Positions 23,727 to 36,200 of a stretch of DNA of 64,000 nt are shown here, one piece after another. How positions within the stretch are numbered: position 1 is the stretch's first letter; every line of letters begins with the position of its first letter. The notes below the pieces were generated by a model. The model saw nothing but the letters and a program-made list of their open reading frames with translations. It made no database searches and was not told the DNA's origin. The DNA is from Diploscapter coronatus (lineage: Eukaryota > Nematoda > Chromadorea > Rhabditida > Rhabditidae): contig OZ038423.1 of NCBI GenBank assembly GCA_964036155.1, positions 64,681,249-64,745,248 on the forward strand, in the 5' to 3' direction. Made by a program: the position numbers and the translations under genes.

Positions 23727-26323
23727 TCAACCGGACGCAGCCATGCGCTCTATTCGCTCGTTGCCGCGCAGATAGGCCAACACCGGCTTGAATGTTGTGA
23801 ATCGCACGGACAACTGCAAAGATAGTTTGATTCTTCGATATAGTTAGAAGAAAAAACATTTTCTACATTCTATTGCGGCTAACTTGATGGAGTTTTCGTG
23901 CATTGAACGCAATGAAGAATCCAAGTGAATATATCTCTGTAAAAATAATTTCTCACATCCTTTTCAATTTTGACGACAGCCCCGCAATTGTCCATATTTC
24001 CGTAGTTCGGGGCACTAAAGATGGTCAACATTCTGCCGCACGGTGTGAATTGGTAGCCGCCGGAGAACATCTGGAATGGTAACTTCCCAGTGATCAACAT
24101 CAATGTGAAGAATAAAAGATTGTCCTCATTCAGCAGTTGAAATCTCTGAACAATTTTCTACAGCTCACATCAGCTGACTCGTCGATCTACGACAAAAACT
24201 GAGATGGAATCAACAAATACCAGAAGATGGCGACGATACTAGTACTCCCAATTTCTCTAAATCGCACTTATAATTTTGTTAGCAGCCAACGAATCAATCG
24301 GTTCGATTAGTAAGTAAATATTATGGCGAGAAAATAAAGGTACTCATAGCTAACAAAAGTGAAGAATGAGGCCAAGTAAAAATTCTCATAAACACGACCT
24401 TGCAAGCTTTATCCTTTGGGAATGTCCTGAATTTATCTTAACTATAGGCAGAGAAAAAGAAGTTTTTGTCTCGTTTTCCCTCACTATATCTTACTCTTCA
24501 CTATCTTTAAAGGATAGGGTTCATAAGGTCGTGCATATGATGTTTTAGTTTCATTGTTTAATTCCAAAATTCCTACTTCCTGACAAATCTGATGTCCCCT
24601 GATAACCAAGTCGATGTCGAATTTATCGCAGAACTTGACGATGGCCTTGCAGTCGAAATTGAATGAAATGCCTCTGGGCGATATCGACCAATCGGGACAG
24701 GACGTCTTCAGGCAGTTCGCGGGAGTCTGAAGAAACACAACAATTGAGATCGCAAGAAGAAATCTACAAAATAGTTAACAATTGGCTGCGTAATATTCCC
24801 TCCTAAAATTGTAATTTTTCTCCTAATCATTATTTCTCACTCGTTTTTTTCTCTTCCATGCTTTGGGAATAAGGATTTCTTCCAGAGGAAAAGATTACGA
24901 AGCCACAATTTAAAAACAAGAAAAAACGCAGTGTTATCAAATTAAAAAAAATATATATATATTGATCTTTAAAAAATGCAACTGAATTTCAAAACCACGA
25001 ATTTAGGACTAACCACATTGGCCTGCTTCAATGGATCGGCCCACACCAAATCGCAGAGCAGTCCGAAGGGCGGAATCACTGTTGGACGTGGTATCTGAAA
25101 GAAGTACAATCATCTAGCAACTTGACATTATTGTGATATGCAAAGGATGTTAAGAAAAAGGTGATTAGACAAAAGCAAGTTATAAAATTATTTGGGATGT
25201 TAGACTCACTTTGTTGATATCATCGAGCGTTTCGATGTGAGGCGAGATGCCACCCGAAATAAACTACAAGATTTCTCAATTGATTTTCTAGTAACAAACC
25301 GTGCATTGCCAGAATAGCGTTGTCGATGAGAGCGCAGACGGGCAGGTGATTGAACATCGTCATGAAGTGCATCCAGACCTCAACAATAGAAATTAGAAAG
25401 TTTCAAATTGAAAGTTCCAATGATTACCATTTCACCATGCTGCCCGTATTTTGCATAGCATTCATCGAATAGCCCATAGAGCAGCGACGTGTTGTAGTCC
25501 TCGTGATTGCCTCTGAGCATCCATTTTAAAACTTTCAGATTTTGATTCAAAGTTTCACTGGAACAAAAAGTGGACTTCTCGAAGAAACTAAGAAGAATCA
25601 TGTGTTTTCTTTTCGATGAAAAATATGTTGTTTCATACTGTTAATCCAGTTCAAAAAGCTGTAAATTTTATGAAACTCTTTCAGTTTTAGTTAGAGCTCC
25701 ATAATTTTGGCGATAAACCTGAGCATGAAGATCCGATTGGGATACTTGAGTTTGAGACTAGCGAGCAGAATGATGATCTCGACGCCCTGCGTGCCTCGAT
25801 CCGCATAGTCGCCCAGGAACAGGTAGTTCTGTCGATAGGGATGACCGCACTTCAAGAATATGGTTCGCAGATCACAGAATTGGCCGTGCAGATCCGCAAC
25901 CACGAAAATCGGCAACTGGTCCCTGAAATAGGGTTGATCATCAACATTTCGCGTGTTTTCTTGAAACTCGCATTTTCTAGTGAAGATATTACCTTTTCGA
26001 GAATGTGGGATCGGAGCCAAAGATGCTAATGAGTTTAACAATGCGGAATAACTTCTGATGAAGCTTGGCAAAATGTAAAAGAAAAACTGACCTGGAAATA
26101 CGAATGAGGTTAGACTGTTTGAGGAATAGATTGCAGGCCTTGAGAGTGACGAGGCGGACTTCGTCTGGAGTCACAGAAGCTGTCATTTCTCGAATCGGCA
26201 TGCCTCTGTAATTCACAGTTCACTATTCTGGCTGGTCCCAAAATCTGCCTACTCGACGACTTTCTGCTGAGCAGCGAACAGTCGCTGAATGATCCTGTCG
26301 ATGTCCGACTCCGTCGCGTCCAT
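23727..26323 (-). CDS. PP1-like serine/threonine protein phosphatase, divergent nematode type
   Basis: Ten exons: 26253-26323, 26092-26205, 25719-25922, 25428-25512, 25300-25378, 25210-25253, 25014-25094, 24577-24726, 23957-24070 and 23727-23813. They sum to 1029 nt (342 aa) when the GG acceptor described separately is used. The metallophosphatase signatures are in order: ADLHGQ (for GDIHGQ), GDYADRG, RGNHED, AMHGGISP, LLCDLVWADP, IRGHQ and IFSAPNYG. Metal-binding Asp, His and Asn residues are therefore present. The first motif Gly is Ala and SAPNYCGEFDNAG is altered to SAPNYGNMDNCGA, so this is not a housekeeping PP1. It resembles the expanded, often germline, PP1-like genes of nematodes. 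The C-terminus is short and lacks the usual PP1 tail. The start is the first ATG of the exon that gives MDATESDIDRIIQRL, a good match to the PP1 N-terminal helix. A tttcag-like site lies 29 bases upstream. Confidence 0.9.
25254..25255 (-). other. non-canonical GG 3' splice site in the phosphatase gene
   Basis: In the sense strand the intron starts CACG|gtttgttactag and ends tttatttcgg|GTGGC. Only this junction gives the invariant PP1 sequence MHGGISP in frame. The nearest AG (25264-25265, tag) is upstream of an extra 10 bases, leaves the phase wrong by one and changes the following frame. The intron would be 46 nt, typical for this genome. Confidence 0.6.
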
Positions 26324-27730
26324 GCCGGCTGATGGTTGGATGTCGCATAATTCTGAACCACAAGATTAGAAAATGAAAAAACGCAACGATAAATCGAAGA
26401 AACCAAAACGAATGATGAAAAGTGGTCGTCAAAAATCATTACTCAGGGGCCCATTTCCTGACTGTCTTCTCACTCCCCACTTTTCCTACGTTATTTCTTT
26501 CTTCGTCAATTTTCACATTACCCATCGTGTTTTTTTTCCATTTTTCTAATTTTTGACAAATTTTGCGCAATTTCGAGCAGGATCCCGTGCCCTCGTCTGT
26601 TGTGCATTTGCTTTTCAAATCACCTGACATGGCTTTGCGAGTTTATTTGAAGTCGACTGATTCCGGACAGTGCACGGATGTTAATGATTTGAGATTTTTC
26701 TGTGTTTTTACACTATTCGATGCAAATTTTACCTCAATTTTTAGATTTTTGCTTCATTGTTGTTGGCGATTTCATGCTTAGATGTGTATTCATTTTTTTA
26801 TTTATTTTTGAGTATATTTTTAAATTCATGTTGGATTCGGATAGTACCTACGAGAAGACGCTAACCAACAAGTGGAGACAAAACTGAACGTCAATCAAGA
26901 AAAATCTGTGGTAATAATGTGAAAAATTTCCATAATTCAACATTTTGTACTTATTTCTTTCAGGGAAAAATAGCAACAGCACTACATTCGATAGACCTCA
27001 AGGATATTTGTTAAACAAACTGAGTTTGTAGAACGATCCTGTTGAAGGAGATAGTTAATTTGAAAATGATTTTTAAAGCTTTTTTCGATATTTTTTTCAG
27101 AAATCAGATCTTTAGATCATCAACTCAAACTTCGAAAGCCATCTAGCATAAAACTGAACCTTCTCTCACCCGAAATCGACTAATCCAGACTAAGATTGAT
27201 ATTCCTTATCGTTGCGTTTTAGTAAGGTTCTCAACTCAAGCGGCCCAAAGATATAAGTTTTCGGTTGTTTATTATTCCTTTCAGAACGACTTCATCTACA
27301 ATCTATAATTACTACCAAAACAAAATCATATATGCGTAGAATTATTAATCAGCATATTGTGCACAATCTAATCAATAATAGCTAATTTTAAAATTATTAG
27401 AAATGTTATGCACAAGATAATTGCGATCATAACGTTCGAATCTAAATTTGTGCGAAATCCAGATACAAATTATGGGTGGACAGTGAAATTGATGGAGAAA
27501 TTTTTTAATATTATGATGTAGAAAGAATATTATACAAGTTTTTAGCCAAAATGCTAATAAATAACATTACCTAACTGCACTATATTAATGCTTACATCAA
27601 AATAGAGCATAAGATAGTGGTGAGATCATAGACTAGTGAATAATGATAGACAGAATGAATCGACTGACATGAAAACGAATTCTGGCTATTTGCCCGCTTG
27701 GAATGTCCTACAAGAATTTACGGACTAAGT
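26324..27730. other. intergenic stretch between the phosphatase and the secreted Pro-rich gene
   Basis: AT-rich sequence without supported exons. The only open frames are 60-80 codons long with no domain character (for example 26439-26630 minus and 26563-26781 plus). It should contain the phosphatase promoter and the 3' end of the next gene. Confidence 0.6.
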
Positions 27731-30700
27731 TTATAGGAACGTCACTCTTGAAGGAGGTCGGGGTATGGAAGATAGGACGCATTTGCAGTCAGGCAGAAGG
27801 GCATTTCCGAAGTTGTGACAGTTACGACACCTGAAAGGAGTTATTAAATATGATGAAAATGGTAAGCTATCTCACATGATAATCAATCACATTTTTCGGT
27901 CCTACCTACATGAGCGTTTTATTACTAATCGAGTCGAACAGAGAGAAGTTCGAGAATCATAATTTATTCCCATCGAATTTTTCAGGAAATCGACGAAGAA
28001 TAAGAAACAATTGTGGAGATTTTAAAATTAATTTAAGGAAAATTTCTTCTAGATTAGTTTCATGTGATCTCAATCTCAAATAACTTATTTTCATAACGCT
28101 AAGACAGATTTACAACAATTGGACTAGTTTTCTTCTAGCGCGAAGTGTGCGATACTTTTCAAAAGTACGTATTTTGTGCGAAGAAAAGTGGATACTTTAT
28201 AGATCCATTCTTTCGTCGTTCTTCTTCATTGAACTACTAACAATAAGGATGTAAAGATATTTTAAGTTTTACTATGAGTACGGAACTAACCATTTGAGGT
28301 TGAATACATCGGTGCACTGGTTAGTAAGGAAGTCATAGGCGCACCCGAGAACTTCGAGAGAAGTGTTAGCTGCTTGACCGTTCACAAACTAAACGCATTC
28401 ACGAATTGAACACCAAGTGTTGAAAAACAATGCTCGTTCACCTCGAAATTATCGGCTGGATTAGTGACTGAAGGGGTGACGAATAGTTGCTGAAAAGGGG
28501 ATATTTAACTTGTTCTGGCCAGTCAAATAAAGAGACAACGAACCGGCTGGTTGATTCCGACCTGAGTAAATTGCGATTGGGTCAATTGCGGTTGAGGATT
28601 TTGAGTGGGCGGTAATACGATTGGAGGGAACTTCAAATGGAAACTGATATTATGGCTTAAGAAGATGAATCTACCGGAATGATAGGCTGGATGGCTCCTG
28701 CAGATCCCTGGTTCCGGCCGGTGCCAGCAAGCGGAGTTTGACCGTTCCCATTTTGTGTTGGTTGAGGAGACATATTGATAGTTGCAGGAACAGGAGAAAA
28801 TGGCTGCAAAATAGCTGGTTGAGGCTGAGGCTGGATTGATCCGGAGGAAACTGCAGCTTGATGAGGTTGAGATGGAATTGGCGTTGATGAAGGGAGCACA
28901 AATCGAGGCTCAGAACTTGGAGAAATTGGAGGAGAAATCGATGAGGCGGGCATAGAAAATTGCTAAATTAAGTTTTTTTTTTCTGAACGTTTTTTTCTCT
29001 AGAATTAGTTTTTAGAATTATAAGACTAATTTTATAGATTTAATGAAGATAATGAAGACAAAATTGTTCGCTTAATTACGACACTAGAGTTCGTAGAAAA
29101 CAATTTGTATTGAAACTAACCTGATGAAAGTTGGGCATTGCTGAGACAGAGTGAACAGGAGAAGGTGAAGGCATCCGTGGAGTTTGTGGAACAGGGTATT
29201 GAGTTGAAGGTTGACGAGGTGGAACAAAAGTGGAGGCGATGTTAGTTCCTGATGAAGCGGGGGAGCGGACAACGGAATTGGAGTGAGAGCCTGACGGTGG
29301 AGATGCTACGGACGAAACGACAGACGTCTGAATCGGTACTTATAAAATAAGATTGAAGAATTATGTAATACCTGATTGATTATAGCGGCCGCGATTTCTT
29401 CCGGCGTTTTGTCTCTCTTCGCATTCGGAATTGGTGTTGTCGTTTCATGTCGTCGTACGGACATTGTAGTCCTCTCCATCGAGCGAGCTAGCTGTAATTT
29501 TTACCTTCTAAATGCTCGTCTACAGGATGCGCCGACAAGATTCATTTTAAGTCACTTCATGAATTCAAAATAGTAGCGAACAAAAGTTAGGAGCATGCCA
29601 CGGTATTTAGCTGAGTTTATTTCTGGATTTTTTATGACCCAACTATAATGAAACTTTCCAGATTATTGTTACCCGACTTCATCTCCGAATCTACAGAATT
29701 TCAGGAAAATCGCTTCAATATAATCAAAATATGGAGTGTTTCATGATTCATCAATTGTTCCAACCTTTTACGCGCAACCCCACGATTTTTCATGGAAAAA
29801 TATAAATTTATCGAAATCCAGATGTGAGTATTGATAGCTAGCGTTATTATTATTATTATCGAGAACGGATGCTATTATAGCCGTTTCGGGTCAAATTTAT
29901 GCGAATTTCTAATCTGAAATAAACGAAATCGAGCAGCAATTATGAAATTATGGTCACTATATTATATTAGGACCATACTAGTTTTCAAAATAGAATTGAA
30001 AATGATTTCTCCAGCAAGAAAATTTCTATTATTTGCTCCAATTGTGCTTATTATTTCCTCACCTGCTCAGCCTCTTCCTCTGTGATCTTCGCATCGTCGA
30101 GCAATTTGCCTTCATTATGCTTGTCTTCGTCATAACTGAATGCAATCACTTGTTGAAGTTCTGAAATCTACCAATATGCGAGCATTTCATTGAAAAATAA
30201 CCTTTAGCCGATTGTGATCTCTTTCCGAATCTACCAGTCGATCGAAACAATCTGGCTACCGGATCTATTCCAGTTTCTAAACTCATCTCTTGTCTGCAAT
30301 CAGCTATTAAAGTGATATAACCTGTATGCGATGCATGCATTGTCGGTACGTTTCTAAAGACACGAGAATGCATCCGAGCTAATTTACGATGTCGGTGTTG
30401 ATGTGGCAAGGGCTGATCCCCTAATCGAGGAAACGATGCTGCCCGTACTTGGATTTGATTGGGGTGATATGCCTAAATGACGTGATAGTTCTTTGGCCAT
30501 CGTCACATCTTTTCTCAATTGACAATATCAATGTATCATTTACAAATTGTAAATTTGGCAATGATTATGGTGCAACTGAAGATTATCGATTAGATTAAAA
30601 TTTTTCTTGGTCTGATATGATCCTTTTAAGCACGTTGCAATCGTGACCGTAATGCACTGACAACAAGCAATCACTTACATCTCGATGAACTCTGTATCGA

Positions 30701-30774
30701 AGTGAAGATATCGGTTGAGGTGGAGTCTTTGCGAATATTAGAGGCAGCAAAATCGATGCCCAGAGAGACCTCAT
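27731..30774 (-). CDS. secreted Pro/Gln/Ser-rich protein with C-terminal cysteine cluster
   Basis: Ten exons: 30679-30774, 30202-30472, 30063-30160, 29372-29491, 29121-29327, 28675-28962, 28544-28630, 28442-28489, 28291-28388 and 27731-27830. They sum to 1413 nt (470 aa). The start MRSLWASILLPLIFA is a plausible signal peptide. Residues 33-160 are basic, then acidic (HRHRKLARMHSR, later LLDDAKITEEEAEQ). Residues 190-390 are Pro/Ser/Gln/Thr-rich, and the end carries CAYDFLTNQC, CRNC and CKC, a compact six-cysteine unit that may be a small disulphide domain. I do not recognise the family. The intron between 30160 and 30202 is only 41 nt. The ATG lies 13 bases past ctctttcag (acceptor 30788-30790), which suits SL trans-splicing. 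Exon phases all agree, so gene structure is firm even though function is unknown. Confidence 0.85.
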
Positions 30775-33215
30775 AGGGGAATGAAATCTGAAAGAGAGGA
30801 AGGATATTAAGTGGAGAAGAGGGAATAAACTGGACAGCAGAAGTCGAGAAGAGGGATTTTAAATGAAGAAGAAGAAGGAAAAGGATAGTGGAAAGAGGAC
30901 TGTAAAGTAGAAAATAACTGCAGAACAGGGGATTTGGTTAGAGATCATGACAGGGCGGAGGTCAAAAGCAAAGCTGATGTAAAGTGTAAAGAGATAAGAC
31001 TGTTTAAATCACTATTGATTAGTTATGTTTAGGAATTTTATCTAGTAATTATTTGTGAGCATGGTTGTGCGTAATTTGTAAAAAAAAAAATAAATAGGAT
31101 TCAACTTTAGAAGGCAGCTTGCAAATGCCTGTCCACGGTCTGTCAACGCTCAATAAATTAGTGCATTGTCTCGATGAAATTCAATTTTCTAAAGATTTCT
31201 TGGCAAGCATTGCTTCAAAATTCTGTAACCCATCTCTTATAACCATATGCTCCCTCTATAAGAAGTGAGTTTCAGAATTTTGAAAAATCTCTGTAAGAAA
31301 TCCTTAGGCGAAAAATAAAATTGCAAAGGGAAAAATAGTCTGTGTTAGTGAAGCTAGAAAATTCAGCTCATGCACCGCTTGACAGGCCGTGTGTCTTGAT
31401 AGTTTCGAAAAGAAATGCCAAATCTTCCAGATAGCTTATAATAGTCAGAAAAATGCAAACTTTTTCAGCATGATCAACAGATCAGATGGAATTAAAAATT
31501 AAGGAGTCGGAGTCGGATTTTAAATTTAATTTTCTCGAAAGTAAGATCTGAATTTTGCACCCCTAATAATGAAACAAATTGAATTGATTTAATTCATGCT
31601 AGCAATTTTGAACGATTTCGATTAGAAGAAGACAAACCTGATTATTAGATTCAGGTGTAAACAGTAACGATGCAATGTCATATCGCGAGGAAAACTAAGA
31701 CGAAATTCTAAAGCAAGTGTCATCGTTCATGTTTTCTGAATTTTTCCTTGCTACGAATGCATTCCAAAGCTAAAAATGGTGTGCGAATAATAATTTTCCA
31801 ACTACACACATTGTTCCCCTCATTTCTCATCGTTCAATCCCAAAGATTATGATTTTCTCAACGTAATGTACAGAACTTTGGGGATACATCACAATCTCAG
31901 GGCACATGGAAGGAATGATGAGAACTGAAATATAAGTAATGTTGTGTCCGTTGATTGACTATTATTCTCATACGATTTTTTAGCTTTGAGTTGTATTCGT
32001 AGTAAGGAAAAATTCAAAAAATCGTGAACGATATGACTATCTCAGACATGACACCAGTATTATCAGACATTTGCAAATATGCACCTCGGATTATAACACA
32101 AAGTAGAAAGTAGATTTGATTAGACTAGAGATTTACATTTACATTTACGGTTAATCGAGTGAATAACCACGAAATAACTTTCCCTATCTTACAAAAATAA
32201 AGCGATCATGCATGAAAAACACGTCGTAAGCAAAATAAATATCTCTTCATTCTCTGATAAAATCTCTGAATTTAAGATAAATTATGCAACATCACAAGAG
32301 AGGTGAAATACACGTCTGGGGCAATGGAATTGATTGGGAATCTCATTGATAAATCAGATGATTGGAAAGGGCATGAAGAGGATTAGTAAAATTGGACAGA
32401 AACATCTACTACTTGTGCAACAATAACGAATTACGACAGGACAGTGGGGAAAGCGATGGAAAGAGGATGAAGAAGTGAGAAAATTCGAAATGAGGTCAGA
32501 AGAAAAGCTAGGGAAAACAGCAGAGATGGATGAACACGATGGGATGAGAGAGGATAAAAAAAGCAAAGCAGCATCTCGAGAGCGAGATTGGACCTATTAA
32601 ATCCTCAGAATCTGAATCTGCGTTTCACAGTAATTCGTAAATGACGAGATCTATCTTTTCTCGCACTATTTCTCTCTACTTTCCTCCCCTTCCCTATCTC
32701 TAACTATAGGTCTCGTTATTTAAGAATTGCTGTGATTCACAAAAAAATCGATAAATGGAGATGGATTGGATTCCAGAATTTTAAAGAGACATTGTTACGT
32801 GAGAGACTAGCGTATTCAATGACACTTCGGAGATGGCAAAAAGGAAAAGCAGATGCATAAAAGAAAGAAGCAGGAGATAAAAGCGAAGGGAGTGAGGGTG
32901 GGGTCGAAGACGCCTTTGGCAGGGCATGGCTAGGGACAGAGGGAAGGGACGACACTGTCCAGTCACCAAATAGAGGTTGTGGTTGTGATGGAGCGGGTTT
33001 AGACAGATGCAGAAACAGAAACAGAAGCAGAAGCAGACAGACCAGAGAGAAACGAGGCAAGACGAAAATAAGCAGATGTAAGATCTGATAGTGAGAGGGA
33101 AAACGACGGTGATGATGTTATAAAGTTACAAGTTTAGGGATTAATTAGGTTAAAACTTTTGTCTAGGAACATATTTGACTCGGACTCAGTTTCGCCAAGA
33201 GCTCGATATTATGGT
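30775..33215. other. intergenic stretch with skewed low-complexity blocks
   Basis: 2.4 kb without a supported gene. The blocks 30783-30960 and 32354-33110 are again purine-rich on plus (agaagagg, ggaaagg). The minus-strand ORFs there (32354-32566, 32737-33060) are Ser/Phe/Leu-rich by-products. The remainder is AT-rich. Confidence 0.6.
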
Positions 33216-36200
33216 TTAGGATTTCGAAGTACAACAAACAGTATGACCAATTGATGGAGAAAAGATACAGGATGGGTGCGACGAAGGACACGAGTCGATT
33301 GCCGGGGGAATGCAGCGAGGGGCGGGAGATGAAGGGTGGTCGCGATACTCGAGTCCAGCCGGGCAAACTGCAATGAATGATGATTGACAGATAATAAATA
33401 GGTCAACTGAATGCATATTAGGTGACAGAGTTGTAATTGCAATTGGTTAATTATCAACCAAACCAAGAAGGACCGCTACAGTTGAGATTGTTTCAAGAAG
33501 CATTGTCGTCCACCTTTCATTTATTCTTACTACCACGCCTTTCTTCGAAAAACGCACTACGAATCACTTCCGGCCAGGTTTGCAATTGGGCAAAGTATCT
33601 GGCCAAAAAGTAATATATCAGGGATGATCAGATTTCAATTCTTTAAATTTTAAAACCAGTACTGGGGATTTTCTAATTATATGATCAGAGTTGAAATTTC
33701 GATGACCACCACAGTAAATTCATTCACGAATCCACGAATATGGCTTTACAAATTCCGCCTTATGCACATGCTATGCTTATTTACATTTAGTTTTCTTATT
33801 CATTTCACGATCTAGCAATACAAAATAAAAATAAATTGTTTACCTTCCTGCTTTTGTTGATTTGAACTATTTGATGAAGTTGGCTTGATTGGTGAAAATC
33901 GAGAATGCCTTGAGCCAAAGTATTGAGATCGGTTAGGAAGGCCACGTGGAATGGGCAGAGGAGTTGACGAAGAAGGAAATTCTGCACGGTCAGATGAGAA
34001 AGCACCTACAATTAAAAATTATGCTTACTATATAAAATCTCAATCATATCACATTGGGGTGTGGTAAAAACTCGTATCAACTGACAATATGCCAAATACA
34101 TACGATCTAAAGTCTTTGTTCTTTCATGGCAATGAAACAGTAGCTAAAACTAGAATCAAGTATTCACACATTGCGCATTCATGTAAAAAGAGTTAGGTCG
34201 CTTTTGACACTAACTAATTGAATTAGACGGTCTCGCATTGATAATTTCGATAGATTTATAAATTACCTGGTTTCATTTCCCCATTTCTCATTCCATTTCC
34301 GCACTCTCCATTTATTCCTCGCTCTGGGCAACGATGTTTCATTGGGGATTGTATATTTCGTGGAGTTGGAGGATCGATATGCTGCTGTTGATTCATGTTG
34401 TTCATCGGTGGCATTTCATTTTGAGGAGGTCTATGGTTGTTACGATTGTTCACGTTCTGCATGGAACACCCACTGAAATATTTCCCACAATCCGTATCAC
34501 ACCCCATCCCGCTGCAACCGTGATTGCCAGAAGGTGGTTGAGGTTGTGGATGATTAACTGGTCCTCCTCCACTTTGAGGTGGCATATTTGCATTGCCGTT
34601 CATTTGGTTACAGCAGTTGGGCACGTTTATTGGAGCCTGTTGTCCGTTATTCATGTTCCCACTTCCCATATTTTCGTTCCTCGGCTCATTATTGTTGTTG
34701 TTACAACAGTTTGGTCCGTTCCGTTCAGAATGTGGCGCATTTATTGGTCTATTCATCTCATTCATACCTCCGCTTCTGGGTCCGCCTGCATTGTCTACTG
34801 TTGGTGGTCGTTCCATTGGACAACCCCAAGACTCTCCTCCTCTGTTGTTGTTCATGTTCTCGTTCGGACCTGGCTGATTGGGGAAATGGTTGGCGTTATT
34901 TTGGTTTTGGTTTGGATTTCCGTTCATATTCCTACCACTGAATTCATGCGATGAGAAACGATTGCTTTCACCTCCAAAAGTGGGAAAGGATTCGGGCTCT
35001 CTGGGTTGTAACGGCGGAGGAATAATTTGTCTAAGTTTCTCGGGAGGTGGAGCCATAGGCTGTGGTCGATTGTGTCCATCTTGTCTGTCCCAATCACCAG
35101 CATTCTTCCTCGACGAGAATTGAGGAGGTCTTAGTTCCTCCGTTGTTCCCCACGACTGGACGTTATAGGGAGGCGGTAATTCATGACTGGCTTCGTTAAA
35201 TGGAAAACCTTTCGGGCCTTGCAACGGACATGGTTTAATTTGACTCGGCGCATTTGGTCGTTTCTGCAGTTTCTCCATAGGTCGGTTAAGCGATGAAGCA
35301 GGTGGAGGCATTTGCATTTGTTCTCGAGGCTGTTCACCGTCTCCGAAGTTGTTGCTAGGGCTATGCGGTCTCATTGTAGGAGTTGGTCGGTGCATACGAG
35401 GTTCGTTTGGTGGTGGCAAGATCTGATTAGGCGAAGGTCCAGGAGAAGGTCGTCCTCTTTCAGGTCTTTCTAGTGGTCGGTCGACTGTTGGAGGTCGGAA
35501 CGAAGACCCTTGTTCCCACCCCATTGGCTCACTATTTCTGTCGCCGTTTTCTATTGGCTGCATCGGTGGTCTTACTGAACTCATCTGTCCAGGTCCAATT
35601 GGCATAGGGCCGCATCCATTGCACGGGTCAAATGGAGGGCATTCGCCGTCTCCCTCGCACCCGTGTAGTGGCGAATATCCATGATTCTGCCCACGCCCTT
35701 TCGCAGACAATCTTCGTGTTCCTCTGTTGATTGCCGCAATAGCTTCGGGCTCTCCGTCATTCAGCATCCCATAAGGTCCTCCACCACTCGGACGGAATGG
35801 ACGAGGAATCAATGGTTTGGGAGCAGGAATAGGAGGCAAACCTAGAAAATCATTTTCATTACTTGTGTTGTTCAATAAAATTGTGGAAAGTTGATCTTCA
35901 TCTTAAAATGATATCTTCATTGGTATTATTGAGAGAAATAAGCTTCTTGGAAAATTTGGACTGCCTCGAGCAGAGACGGACGGGAAGTGGCTTTTGAATT
36001 TTCGGAAACGAAAATGGCATCCATAAATTTTCTGAAAAGGAAGCTGAACGGAAATCTCGCAAAAATACCGAAAACGTAAATTTTCGAAAATCACTTGTTT
36101 TGAGGAGAATGCTAGTCAAGAAGAAAACCTCCAAACTTTCTAAATACCAAAAAAAAACAATCCGTGTCTTTTATGAGAATTAACGGCTGAAAACCCTCCT

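Noticed and set aside
33538..33600. Possible extra exon (ILCPIANLAG) before the last lustrin module
   Set aside because: The exon pair 33844-34005 and 33216-33367 already joins in phase. The extra exon needs a weak donor and breaks the module spacing.
34334..34954. 206-codon open frame on the plus strand
   Set aside because: Antisense shadow of the Pro/Asn/Gly-rich exon of the minus-strand lustrin-type gene, whose frame has matching phases at both ends.
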